Under the pieces are notes generated by a model. That model saw nothing but the letters and a program-made list of their open reading frames with translations, did not search any database and was not told where the DNA came from. Positions 38,855 to 47,775 of a stretch of DNA of 64,000 nt are shown here, in pieces. Each line of letters begins with the position of its first letter. Position 1 is the first letter of the stretch. This stretch comes from Tabrizicola sp. GTDB lineage: Bacteria; Pseudomonadota; Alphaproteobacteria; Rhodobacterales; Rhodobacteraceae. The stretch covers positions 1 to 64,000 of the forward strand of contig JAEULQ010000116.1 of the NCBI GenBank assembly GCA_016792685.1. Direction: 5' to 3'. Both the position numbers and the translations under genes were made by a program.

Positions 38855-40044
38855 GTCGCTGGCCGTTCCCCTTCGGCTCAAGCGCCAAACCACTTCCTCC
38901 GCATCCGGACCGTGCCGAATACCTGGCCATCGCAGAAAAGCTGATGCAGCCATTTCTTGCTGCCCCCGCGGGCAATATCCGCGCGGTCATGCCGATCGAC
39001 ATGCCCACGGGCGGCCAGGCCAAGCTGCGGGGCACTGGGCCCCTTGAAGGGCTTTGCAGGATGATCGCGGGCATTGCCCCCGCGCTCGAAGCCCGGGTTC
39101 TGGACTACACCCCTTGGCACCGCATGCTCGCCGTCGCATTCGATCCGGCGTCGGACGGCTATCTGGTACGCCCCCAAACCAACCAGACGCTGGTTGAACT
39201 GGCACTTCTGGCCCAAGCAATCATCGCCGCACCGAATGCCTTGTGGAAAACCCTGCCGGAGACGACCCGCACCCACATGCTGTCGGCCTTTGTCGCCTCG
39301 CGCAAGCTTCGGCCTTGGCGGAACAACTGGCTTCTCTTCGCGGCGATGATCGAGGCCTTGCTGTTCCGGCTTGGTCAAGACTGGGACGCCATGCGTGTCG
39401 AATATGCGGTCGAGCAGCATATGGCCTGGTACAAAGGCGATGGCGTGTACGGCGACGGCGCATCATTCCATGCCGACTACTACAACAGCATCATGATCCA
39501 TCCACTGATGCTCGACGTCCTTCGGGTCCTGTCCCCCGAAATGCGAACGCTGAAGCACCATCAGCCGATCGTGCTGGCGCGCGCCCGGCGCTATGCCGAG
39601 ACACTGGAACGCCTGATCGCACCCGATGGGAGTTTTCCTCCCCTGGGTCGTTCGCTGGCCTATCGCTGCGGCCTGTTTCACCTTCTGTCGCGGCTGGCCC
39701 TCTACGACCAGCTTCCGCCCAGCCTGCCTCCGACCCAGATCCGCACGGCGCTCTTGTCGATCGCGCGCCGCACACTTCTGACGCAGGGCAGTTTCGGCCC
39801 TGGCGGATGGCTGACCATCGGGCTTAACGGCAGAGACGTGGAACTTGGAGAGCAATACATCAACTCTGGCAGCGTCTATTTCGCGAGCCTTGTGCTGTTG
39901 CCGCTTGGCTTGCCGGAACAACATCCCTTCTGGGTTGATCCACCGGGGGTCCTGACCCAGACGCGGCTCTGGTCCGAGGCCAATGAGATTCCGCGAGACG
40001 CCGCCATGTCAGAGGATGTCGCATCGCCAAAGAGGTCGCGGTAG
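38851..40044 (+). CDS. DUF2264 domain protein
   Basis: A 397-residue protein of the DUF2264 family, thought to have an (alpha/alpha) barrel fold as in glycan-degrading enzymes. Segments such as RPWRNNWLLFAAMIEALL, AWYKGDGVYGDGASFHADYYNS and YGDGASFH are family hallmarks with Asp and His that could be catalytic. It starts with GTG overlapping the purF stop; the next gene starts immediately after its stop. No signal peptide is seen. Substrate unknown. Confidence 0.8.
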   Translation: MSRWPFPFGSSAKPLPPHPDRAEYLAIAEKLMQPFLAAPAGNIRAVMPIDMPTGGQAKLRGTGPLEGLCRMIAGIAPALEARVLDYTPWHRMLAVAFDPASDGYLVRPQTNQTLVELALLAQAIIAAPNALWKTLPETTRTHMLSAFVASRKLRPWRNNWLLFAAMIEALLFRLGQDWDAMRVEYAVEQHMAWYKGDGVYGDGASFHADYYNSIMIHPLMLDVLRVLSPEMRTLKHHQPIVLARARRYAETLERLIAPDGSFPPLGRSLAYRCGLFHLLSRLALYDQLPPSLPPTQIRTALLSIARRTLLTQGSFGPGGWLTIGLNGRDVELGEQYINSGSVYFASLVLLPLGLPEQHPFWVDPPGVLTQTRLWSEANEIPRDAAMSEDVASPKRSR

Positions 40045-40416
40045 ATGCGCGCCGCTCCCGTCGACGCCTATCTCGCCGCCTTGCCCGCCGATCAGCGTAC
40101 CGCTCTCAGCACGCTCCGCACTCGGCTCGGCGAACTCCTGCCCGACCACATCGAGTGCATGTCCTATGCCATGCCGGGGCTTCGCCAACCGGGGCCCAAG
40201 GGCAAGATGGTCGTGGGCTACGCGGCCTTCGCCCGGCACCTCGGCCTCTACCCCCATTCCGGCACGGTTATTCCGCAGATCGACTGCACGCCGTTCAAGA
40301 CCTCGAAGTCCGGCGTCCTCTTCACCCCCGACCGGCCCTTGCCTGACGCGCTTCTGGAAACCATCATCCGCACCCGCCAGGCCGAGCTTGCTGCGGGGTA
40401 TGGTCGCAAGGCCTGA
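40045..40416 (+). CDS. DUF1801 (YdhG/iron chaperone-like) protein
   Basis: A 123-residue cytosolic protein of the DUF1801 family. It has the typical VDAYLAALPADQRTALSTLR start and IECMSYAMPGL, and FARHLGLYPHSG. Some members are linked with iron handling (frataxin-like fold); this role is not established here. Its ATG directly follows the DUF2264 stop with no gap. Confidence 0.82.
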   Translation: MRAAPVDAYLAALPADQRTALSTLRTRLGELLPDHIECMSYAMPGLRQPGPKGKMVVGYAAFARHLGLYPHSGTVIPQIDCTPFKTSKSGVLFTPDRPLPDALLETIIRTRQAELAAGYGRKA

Positions 40417-40434
40417 ACCGCCCTCCCCCTTGCC

Positions 40435-40472
40435 CTTTCATCTTTGCCCAAATATCCCCGCCGGAGGCTCCG
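40435..40472 (-). repeat. Rhodobacteraceae-type dispersed intergenic repeat, copy 2
   Basis: The minus strand reads CGGAGCCTCCGGCGGGGATA followed by TTTGGGCAAAGATGAAAG, matching copy 1 at 22373-22409. It lies in the 78-bp gap between the DUF1801 gene and the second SDR gene. Confidence 0.75.
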
Positions 40473-40494
40473 ACGCCCCCAAAAGGACCGACCC

Positions 40495-41166
40495 ATGACT
40501 CAGAAGACCGCCGCCCAGAAAGTCGCCCTTGTCACCGGAGCCTCGCGCGGCTTGGGATCAGCCCTCGCCGAACAGCTCGCGCTCCGCGGCTGGCACGTCG
40601 TGGCACTGGCCCGAACCGTCGGCGGGCTGGAAGAGCTTGATGACCGGGTGAAGAAGGCTGGCCTTCCCGGCGCGGGTGGCATGACGCTGGCGCCGATGGA
40701 TGTGACCAATGACGACGCGATGCGGCACCTCTGCCGACAGATCCACGACCGCTGGGGCGGACTTGGGCTCTGGGTTCATGCCGCCGTGCACGCCGCGCCG
40801 CTGGCGCCGATGGGGTCGCTGGACCAGAAGGACTGGGAAAAGTCGATCGCCACGAATACCCGTGCGACCGGCATGCTGATCCCGATGGTCGAGCCGCTCT
40901 TGCGCGCCCACGCGGGCACCGCGCTTTTCCTCGACGACCCCCGCGCAGGCCAGCCCTTCTTCGGAGCCTATGGCGCAAGCAAGGCAGCCCAGATCGCCCT
41001 TGCGAAAAGCTGGCAGGCCGAGACGGCCAAACACGGACCCCGGGTGCTGATCGAGACGCCCGCGCCACTACCAACCGCCACCCGCGCCCGTTTCTTCCCG
41101 GGCGAGGACCGCAGCAAGCTGGGCGACCTTCAGGCCGAAGCCGCCCGGCTGCTTGACCGGCTGTAG
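40495..41166 (+). CDS. SDR-family protein with altered active site
   Basis: A 223-residue Rossmann-fold protein. The cofactor motif TGASRGLG and the YGASK active-site Tyr and Lys are intact. However, the usual NNAG is replaced by HAAV (WVHAAVHAA), and the position 13 residues before the Tyr, normally the catalytic Ser, falls in FLDDPRAG and is not Ser. It may bind NAD(P) without normal SDR catalysis. The ATG at 40495 follows AAAAGGACC. It faces holC tail to tail. Confidence 0.8.
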   Translation: MTQKTAAQKVALVTGASRGLGSALAEQLALRGWHVVALARTVGGLEELDDRVKKAGLPGAGGMTLAPMDVTNDDAMRHLCRQIHDRWGGLGLWVHAAVHAAPLAPMGSLDQKDWEKSIATNTRATGMLIPMVEPLLRAHAGTALFLDDPRAGQPFFGAYGASKAAQIALAKSWQAETAKHGPRVLIETPAPLPTATRARFFPGEDRSKLGDLQAEAARLLDRL

Positions 41167-41170
41167 GCGA

Positions 41171-41638
41171 CTACTTCCCCGGGTACTCGGCCTTCTTTTC
41201 CCACCGCCCGCTTTCCTCGGACCAGTATTGCGCGGCATGCCCTGCGGCTGTCATGGCCTTCCATTGCGCCCGGGCGGCTTGCAGGCGGGGCTCGTCATTG
41301 CCGTCAAACAGCACCCAGACGCGCTCCATCGCCGCGATCTCGGCATCACTTGCAGTGGCCCCATCGACCAGGGCCAGCACCTTGGCGCCATTGGCCGGCG
41401 CCCCCTGGCCCAGAAGCACCGGTTGGTCTGCGTCATGCGGGCCACCGGCCAGACCATGCGGCAGAAAGCTTTCGTCCCCGCCGCGCAACCAGAGGTGCCC
41501 GTCCAGCCGTTCCAGTGCCGCCGGGTCGGTGCCGCGCACCATGACACGCCAGCCCTGATTCAAGGCGCGCGGGGCATTGATGGCAAGCGTGTCGGCCGGG
41601 GCCGACTGCATCAGGTGAAAGAACATCACCGTGCCCAT
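41171..41638 (-). CDS. holC: DNA polymerase III chi subunit
   Basis: A 155-residue subunit of the clamp-loader complex that binds SSB. It begins with TVMFFHLMQSAPADTLAIN and has the PVLLGQG, GAKVLALVDGATASD and RVWVLFDGND segments typical of HolC. The ATG at 41638 has an AAAGGTC ribosome site; the longer frame upstream enters the gap to pepA. It lies downstream of pepA on the same strand, the common pepA-holC order. Confidence 0.92.
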   Translation of the reverse strand: MGTVMFFHLMQSAPADTLAINAPRALNQGWRVMVRGTDPAALERLDGHLWLRGGDESFLPHGLAGGPHDADQPVLLGQGAPANGAKVLALVDGATASDAEIAAMERVWVLFDGNDEPRLQAARAQWKAMTAAGHAAQYWSEESGRWEKKAEYPGK

Positions 41639-41732
41639 GGATCTGACCTTTCGGGTCCGCGCATCGCCTGTCTTGACCAGCTCTTCACTGCGCGCCCGTC
41701 CGCAAGGACCGACGCGAAGCGAAGGCGGTGGC

Positions 41733-43202
41733 TCATTTCTCGAACCGGTCGCGGATAAGGCGGTCAAGCGACATGACCCCCCAGCCCGTCGCCCCTTTCG
41801 GTGCCAGGGTGCTGTCGGACTTGAGAAGCGCCGTCCCGGCAATGTCGAGGTGACACCAGGGCACGTCAGGCTTGACGAAACGCTGCAGGAACTGCGCCGC
41901 CGTGATCGCCCCGCCATCGCGACCGCCGACATTCATCATGTCCGCGATGCGGCTTTTCAGCTTTGCGTCATAGGCTTCACCCATCGGCATCCGCCAGGCG
42001 CCCTCGCCCTCGGCCTTGGCCGCAGCCAGGAAGGCGTTGCAGAGATCGTCGTTGTTCGAAAAGACGCCGGTATTCTCGTGCCCAAGCGCAATGATGACCG
42101 CGCCCGTCAGCGTGGCAAGGTTGATCATGCCCACCGGTTTGAACCGCTCCTGCGCGTACCAAAGCACGTCTGCCAGAACCAGACGGCCCTCGGCGTCGGT
42201 GTTGATCACCTCGATCGTGTCACCCTTCATCGACTTCACGACGTCGCCCGGGCGCTGCGCGCGGCCATCGGGCATGTTCTCGACCAGACCGACAAGGCCG
42301 ACGACATTGGCCTTGGCCTTGCGCAGGGCCAGCGTCCGCATGACGCCCGCAACGACGCCCGCGCCGCCCATGTCCATCGTCATCTCTTCCATGCCAGCCG
42401 CCGGCTTGATCGAGATCCCGCCAGTGTCGAAGACGACACCCTTGCCGATCAGCGCAAAGGGCGCCTCGCCCTTCTTGCCGCCCTTCCACTGCATCACAAC
42501 GACCTTGGACGGGCTCTCGGACCCCTGGCCCACGCCAAGAAGTGCCCCCATGCCCAGCTTCATCAGCTCTTCTTCTTCCAGGATCTCGACATCGAGGCCC
42601 AGCTCCTGCATCGCCGCAAGGCGCGCGGCAAAGTCATGCGTGGTCAGGACATTGGCCGGCTCGTTGACCAGGTCACGGGTGAAAAAGACCCCTTCGGCAA
42701 CCGCCGCCATCGGTGCCGCCGCGCGGGCCACCGATTCCGGCTTGGCCGCCATCATCGTCACCGGACCCGGAGCAGTCTTCTCGCCGGTCTTGTGGGTGTT
42801 GAAGTCATAGGCGCGCATCGCCAGGCCAAAGGCCAGATCGGCAGCCCGTGCATGGGCTTCGGCCAGAACCAGCGTTCCTGCGGTCCCGTGGCTGCGCCCG
42901 ACCGCCGCCCCGGCCTTCCGTGCCTGGGCCTGGTCGGCCTTCTTCGGCAGACGGATGACCTGCACGGCATCGGCAGCAATTCCCGGCGGGTAGGTCAGGT
43001 CCAGCGCCTCGCCCGGCTTCAGTTTCGCGAAAGCCTCCGACCCGATCGCCCGGGACAGCGCCCCCTTGGTCAGCCGGTCAAGCCGCCGAACCCCGGCGCT
43101 GGTTGCCTGATCGGGTTCGGCCAGAACGGCGATGCGGCCCTTGGCGGTGGCAAGGGTGTCAAGATCAAGAGCCTGAAACTGGATCGGCAAGGGATTTGGC
43201 AT
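41733..43202 (-). CDS. pepA: Leucyl aminopeptidase (M17)
   Basis: A 489-residue cytosolic metallopeptidase that removes N-terminal residues. Metal ligands lie in VGKGVVFDTGGISIKPA and in the M17 signature NTDAEGRLVLAD, and DMGGAGVVAGVM is also typical. The N-terminal domain is of normal length. It is divergent from lptF with a 163-bp gap, and holC follows. Confidence 0.95.
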   Translation of the reverse strand: MPNPLPIQFQALDLDTLATAKGRIAVLAEPDQATSAGVRRLDRLTKGALSRAIGSEAFAKLKPGEALDLTYPPGIAADAVQVIRLPKKADQAQARKAGAAVGRSHGTAGTLVLAEAHARAADLAFGLAMRAYDFNTHKTGEKTAPGPVTMMAAKPESVARAAAPMAAVAEGVFFTRDLVNEPANVLTTHDFAARLAAMQELGLDVEILEEEELMKLGMGALLGVGQGSESPSKVVVMQWKGGKKGEAPFALIGKGVVFDTGGISIKPAAGMEEMTMDMGGAGVVAGVMRTLALRKAKANVVGLVGLVENMPDGRAQRPGDVVKSMKGDTIEVINTDAEGRLVLADVLWYAQERFKPVGMINLATLTGAVIIALGHENTGVFSNNDDLCNAFLAAAKAEGEGAWRMPMGEAYDAKLKSRIADMMNVGGRDGGAITAAQFLQRFVKPDVPWCHLDIAGTALLKSDSTLAPKGATGWGVMSLDRLIRDRFEK

Positions 43203-43365
43203 CTGGGACTCGCTGTCGAGAATGGTTTCCGGGAAGGATTACCGCACCTTGGGCGGCGCCTTGCCAAAGGCTACAACCGGCCCATGCGAATGGCCAGATA
43301 CCAGTTTTCGCCGCCGGTGAATTCCGTTAGGGTCGCCGCAACATCTTGTAGGGGCCGGATCAGGC

Positions 43366-44481
43366 GTGTCTAGATTCGACAGATATCTCTTGTCGCAACT
43401 CTTGCAGCTGTTTGGCTTTTTTGCCCTGGTCCTTGTTGCGGTCTACTGGGTGAACCGGGCTGTCGGGCTCTTCGACCAGCTGATCGGCGACGGTCAATCG
43501 GCGATGGTGTTTCTTGAGTTCTCGATCCTGACCCTGCCGAACGCGATCCGCCTTGTGCTTCCAGTCGCGGCCTTTGCGTCAACCGTCTATGTCGCGAACC
43601 GCCTGATGCAAGAATCCGAGCTTGTGGTCATGCAGGCCACCGGCTTTTCGGCCTTTCGTCTGGCGCGGCCCGTCCTTTACTTCGGCCTTACGGTCATGGT
43701 GATGCAGCTTGTGCTGACAAATGTGCTCGTCCCCGCCAGCCAGCGCATCCTGAGCGAGCGCAGCGCCGAGATTTCGCGAAACGTGACCGCCAGGTTCCTG
43801 ACGGCCGGTCAGTTCATGCATCCCTCGCCCGGAATCACCCTCTACATCCGCGAGATCAGCCCAAACGGAGAGCTGCTCGATCTCTTCCTTGCCGACGAGC
43901 GTTCGGCGGAAAGCCGCGCGATCCACACCGCGCGCAAGGCCTTTCTGGTGCGCGGAGAGGTCGCGCCCAAGCTCGTGATGGTCGATGGCGCGACGCAGGA
44001 TGTCACGCGCCACGACGGGCGCCTTTCGGTCACCCGGTTCTCGGACTTCACGCTTGATCTGGCGGGCCTCCTGTCGGTCGGCGAGACCGGCCAGATTGCG
44101 CTGAACGCGCTGTCGACCCAAACATTGCTTGCGGCTTCGCCCGAAGCGATAGAAGCAACCGGCGCAAGCCGGGCACAAATCCTTGAGGAAGGTCATTCCC
44201 GGCTTGCCGCGCCACTGCTGGCCGTTGCGGCACCCCTGATCGGGTTCGCGGCACTGATGCTTGGAAGCTTCTCGCGCTTTGGCCTTTGGCGGCAGATGGC
44301 CCTGGCGGTGATCCTGCTGATCGGCATGCAGCTTCTCTGGACCTGGGCGGGCAGCCTGGCCATCACTGCCGCCACGGGATGGGCAATCGTCTACGCACCA
44401 CCGCTCCTTGGTGTCGCTGCGGGGGTCGGGCTTCTGTGGCAGGCACAACGGCCCCGGCGTCTGCGAAGGGTGGCTGCATGA
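43366..44481 (+). CDS. lptF: LPS export permease LptF
   Basis: A 371-residue inner-membrane protein of the LptBFG transporter, which extracts lipopolysaccharide from the inner membrane. Three hydrophobic segments at each end flank a periplasmic beta-jellyroll domain (about residues 130-260). It starts with GTG at 43366, giving the family start SRFDRYLLSQLLQLFGFF. It overlaps lptG by ATGA. The gene for the ATPase LptB is not in the window. Confidence 0.93.
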   Translation: MSRFDRYLLSQLLQLFGFFALVLVAVYWVNRAVGLFDQLIGDGQSAMVFLEFSILTLPNAIRLVLPVAAFASTVYVANRLMQESELVVMQATGFSAFRLARPVLYFGLTVMVMQLVLTNVLVPASQRILSERSAEISRNVTARFLTAGQFMHPSPGITLYIREISPNGELLDLFLADERSAESRAIHTARKAFLVRGEVAPKLVMVDGATQDVTRHDGRLSVTRFSDFTLDLAGLLSVGETGQIALNALSTQTLLAASPEAIEATGASRAQILEEGHSRLAAPLLAVAAPLIGFAALMLGSFSRFGLWRQMALAVILLIGMQLLWTWAGSLAITAATGWAIVYAPPLLGVAAGVGLLWQAQRPRRLRRVAA

Positions 44482-45575
44482 CGCTAAGCCTCTACATTGC
44501 GCGGCGCTTTCTGGGCACGGTAGGTCGGGTGTTCCTGATCTTCTTCGCCATTCTCTTGCTGATCGACATGATCGAACAGCTCCGCCGATTTTCTGGGGAC
44601 GGAGTGGGTCTGGCCGGGGCCGCACAGCTTTCGCTCCTCAGCGTGCCCGAGACGCTTTACCGTATCCTTCCCCTGATCATGATCATGGGTGCAATCGCCA
44701 TGTTCCTGGGCCTCGCACGCTCTTCGGAACTGGTTGTGGTCCGCGCCGCCGGCCGCTCGGGCCTGCGCTTCCTCATGACCCCGCTTCTGGTCTCAATCGC
44801 GCTAGGCTGTCTGGCGGTTGCGTTCTTCAACCCGCTGGTTGCGGCCACGTCAAAGGCCTATGATGACAAGCGCGCCGAGTTGAGCCAGGGCGGCCGGTCT
44901 GTCCTTTCGGTGGCCGACACCGGCCTTTGGCTGCGGCAAGGGTCGGAAGAGGGCCAGACCGTGATCCAGGCGGCACGCTCGAACCTTGATGGAACCGAGC
45001 TTTTCGGCGTGACCTTCCTTGGCTTCGACAGCATTGGTCTGCCCCGCACCCGGATCGAGGCCGACTCTGCCCGCCTTGTCTCCGGCGCCTGGGAATTGAC
45101 GGGCACCAAGACCTGGGACCTGACTGCAGGCAACCCCGAACTTGCGGCCGTCACCGCTGCGGGACCGATTGCCCTGCCGTCGGACCTGACACCGGAACGC
45201 ATCCGCGACAGCTTTGGCACCCCGTCGGCGATCGGATTCTGGGATCTGCCCGGCTATATCGGTGATCTTGAACGCGCAGGCTTTTCCGCCCAGGCCTACA
45301 AACTTTGGTACCAGATGGAACTGGCCCTGCCGCTTCTGATGGCTGCCATGGTCCTGGTGGCCGCAGGCTTCACCATGCGCCACACCCGTTTCGGCGGCAC
45401 GGGCAAGATGGTGCTCTTTGCCCTCTTGGCGGGGTTCGGCTTCTACTTCCTGCGCAACTTTGCGCAGGCGCTTGGCGACAGCGGCCAGATTCCCGTCCTT
45501 CTCGCCGCCTGGAGCCCCCCCGTCGCCGCCGTGATGCTGTCGCTTGGCCTTCTTCTGCACCTTGAGGATGGCTGA
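44478..45575 (+). CDS. lptG: LPS export permease LptG
   Basis: A 365-residue partner of LptF with the same layout: N-terminal hydrophobic segments beginning TLSLYIARRFLG, a periplasmic domain (about 110-260), and C-terminal segments including TRFGGTGKMVLFALLAG. The start overlaps the lptF stop; lptD begins 1 nt after its stop. Together they build the inner-membrane end of the LPS bridge. Confidence 0.93.
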   Translation: MTLSLYIARRFLGTVGRVFLIFFAILLLIDMIEQLRRFSGDGVGLAGAAQLSLLSVPETLYRILPLIMIMGAIAMFLGLARSSELVVVRAAGRSGLRFLMTPLLVSIALGCLAVAFFNPLVAATSKAYDDKRAELSQGGRSVLSVADTGLWLRQGSEEGQTVIQAARSNLDGTELFGVTFLGFDSIGLPRTRIEADSARLVSGAWELTGTKTWDLTAGNPELAAVTAAGPIALPSDLTPERIRDSFGTPSAIGFWDLPGYIGDLERAGFSAQAYKLWYQMELALPLLMAAMVLVAAGFTMRHTRFGGTGKMVLFALLAGFGFYFLRNFAQALGDSGQIPVLLAAWSPPVAAVMLSLGLLLHLEDG

Positions 45576-45576
45576 G

Positions 45577-47718
45577 ATGACCCGCCTCCTCGCCCTCATT
45601 TGCCTTCTTCTGACCCTGGCCCTACCGGCAGCGGCGCAGGACCGGGCGACGCTCGTCTCGGACAGCCTGTCGATCACCGGTGACACCCGTCTCATTGCCG
45701 AGGGCAATGTCGAGGTCTTCTTCAAAGGACGTCGCCTAAAGGCGAGCCGGATCGTCTTTGACCAGGCCACGAACCGGCTTGAGATCACCGGACCGATCGT
45801 CCTGACCGAGGAATCCGGCGACATCCTGATCCTGGCATCGCAAGCAGACCTGCAGGCCGACATGTCCGAAGGCATCCTGACCAGCGCGCGGCTTGTGCTG
45901 AACCGCCAGTTGCAGCTTGCGGCCAACCAGATGGTGCGCGTCTCGGGCCGTTATACCGCGCTGCAGACCGTGGCGGCCTCGTCCTGCAAGGTCTGCGAAG
46001 GCGATCCGACGCCGCTTTGGGAAATCCGGGCCCGCCGTGTCGTGCATGACGAGGTCGAACGGCAGATCTACTTCGACCGCGCCCAGTTCCGGCTGGGTGG
46101 CATCCCGGTACTTTATATCCCGCGCCTGCGCATGCCGGATCCCACGCTGAAGCGCGCCACAGGGTTCCTCATGCCCTCGCTCAGGACGACGTCTCAGCTC
46201 GGGACGGGGATCAAGCTCCCGTATTTCCTGGTTCTCGGAAAATCCTCCGACCTGACGCTGACGCCCTATGTCACCTTGCGCGACAGCACCACGCTTGACC
46301 TGCGGTACCGCCGCGCCTTCGCGACCGGCCTTCTGGAAGTCACCGGCGCCTTGACCCGTGACCAGCTGGATCCGGGCAGGACCCGCGGCTATCTCTTCGT
46401 GGATGGCACCTTCAGCCTGCCCGAGCGTTTCGGCCTGACGATCAAGGGCCAGACGGTCACCGACCCGGCCTATCTTCTGGACTATGGCATCGCCAACATC
46501 GACCGTCTGGACAGCCGGATCGAGGTCAAGCGGACCCGGCGGAACGAACATATCTCGGCCCGGATCATCAGCTTCCAGACCCTGCGCGAGGATGAAGACG
46601 ACAGCACCATCCCTTCGATCATCGCCGACATTACTTTCCACCGCCGCTTCTCGCTTGGGCCACTCGGCGGCGAAGGCGGGCTGCGGTTCCAGACCCACAA
46701 TCACTATCGCAGCTCCTCGAACCCGCTTGACGGGCTCGACAGTGACACGATCGCCGATGGCCGGGATCTCGGACGGTTCTCGGCCCGGATCGACTGGCGG
46801 CGGAGCTTCCTGCTGCCGATGGGCATCGAGGGCACCGTCCTTGGCGAAGTCACGGCAGATGCCTACCGGATCGCCCAGGATACGGCGTTTGCCGGCAGCA
46901 CCACCCGGACCCATGCCAATGCCGGGGTCGAGCTGCGGTGGCCCTGGATAAAGGCCGGCCGGAACGGGGCGACCCATGTGATCGAACCTGTCGTGCAGCT
47001 GCTTTATGCCTCGTCGGCCGCGGAAACCCTGCCGAACGAGGACTCGGCGCTCGTCGAATTCGACGAGGGCAACCTCTTCGCGCTTGACCGCTTCCCGGGT
47101 TCGGACGCCGTCGAACGTGGACCTCGGGCAAATGTCGGTATCACCTGGACCCGATATGCCCCTGAAGGCTGGTCCATGGGCCTGACCGTCGGGCGGGTCT
47201 TCCGCGAAGCCGACCTTGGCCAGTTCGGCCCAAGCTCGGGCCTCGCAGGCAAACAGTCCGATTGGCTGGCCGCGGTCAATTTCACCCTGGCTGACGGTCT
47301 GGCCGTCACCGGGCGCCTGGTGATCGACGACGAGCTGAACATTTCCAAAGGCGAGGCAAGGGTCACGCTGAACGGTCCGAAGACCTCGATCGCGTCCTCG
47401 GTGATCTGGGCGGTGCCCGACCTGCTCGAAAACCGGCCCGATCCGACGCAGGAATTCACCTTCGATGCTCGCCGCCGTCTGAACCCGAACTGGACTGCCA
47501 AACTCTCTGGCCGTTATGACTTTGTCGCCGACCGGGGCACAGTCGCCGGTCTGGGTCTGGAGTTCCTGAACGAATGCGTGCGGTTTGATGTTTCCCTCTC
47601 GCGTCGCTTCACGTCCTCGACTAGTGTGACCCCGACAACAGATTTCGGCCTTTCGCTGGACCTTGTCGGGTTCGGCGGTGGCGTAACCGGGGGTCCGGCG
47701 CGGACCTGTCGGCAATGA
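45577..47718 (+). CDS. lptD: LPS assembly outer-membrane protein LptD
   Basis: A 713-residue protein that inserts LPS into the outer leaflet. A signal peptide (TRLLALICLLLTLALPAAAQ) is followed by an OstA/LptA-like domain (LIAEGNVEVFFKGRRLKASR) and a large C-terminal beta-barrel. Cys pairs SCKVC near residue 135 and two late Cys (NECVRF and RTCRQ) could form the disulfides known to be needed in E. coli LptD. ATG at 45577 has a TTGAGGA ribosome site; ATG at 45568 is an alternative. Confidence 0.94.
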   Translation: MTRLLALICLLLTLALPAAAQDRATLVSDSLSITGDTRLIAEGNVEVFFKGRRLKASRIVFDQATNRLEITGPIVLTEESGDILILASQADLQADMSEGILTSARLVLNRQLQLAANQMVRVSGRYTALQTVAASSCKVCEGDPTPLWEIRARRVVHDEVERQIYFDRAQFRLGGIPVLYIPRLRMPDPTLKRATGFLMPSLRTTSQLGTGIKLPYFLVLGKSSDLTLTPYVTLRDSTTLDLRYRRAFATGLLEVTGALTRDQLDPGRTRGYLFVDGTFSLPERFGLTIKGQTVTDPAYLLDYGIANIDRLDSRIEVKRTRRNEHISARIISFQTLREDEDDSTIPSIIADITFHRRFSLGPLGGEGGLRFQTHNHYRSSSNPLDGLDSDTIADGRDLGRFSARIDWRRSFLLPMGIEGTVLGEVTADAYRIAQDTAFAGSTTRTHANAGVELRWPWIKAGRNGATHVIEPVVQLLYASSAAETLPNEDSALVEFDEGNLFALDRFPGSDAVERGPRANVGITWTRYAPEGWSMGLTVGRVFREADLGQFGPSSGLAGKQSDWLAAVNFTLADGLAVTGRLVIDDELNISKGEARVTLNGPKTSIASSVIWAVPDLLENRPDPTQEFTFDARRRLNPNWTAKLSGRYDFVADRGTVAGLGLEFLNECVRFDVSLSRRFTSSTSVTPTTDFGLSLDLVGFGGGVTGGPARTCRQ

Positions 47719-47775
47719 GAGCGACGAAACGGGCGGGCCCAAGACCCGCAAGCTTGAGGAAGAGCGGCTGAGGCG

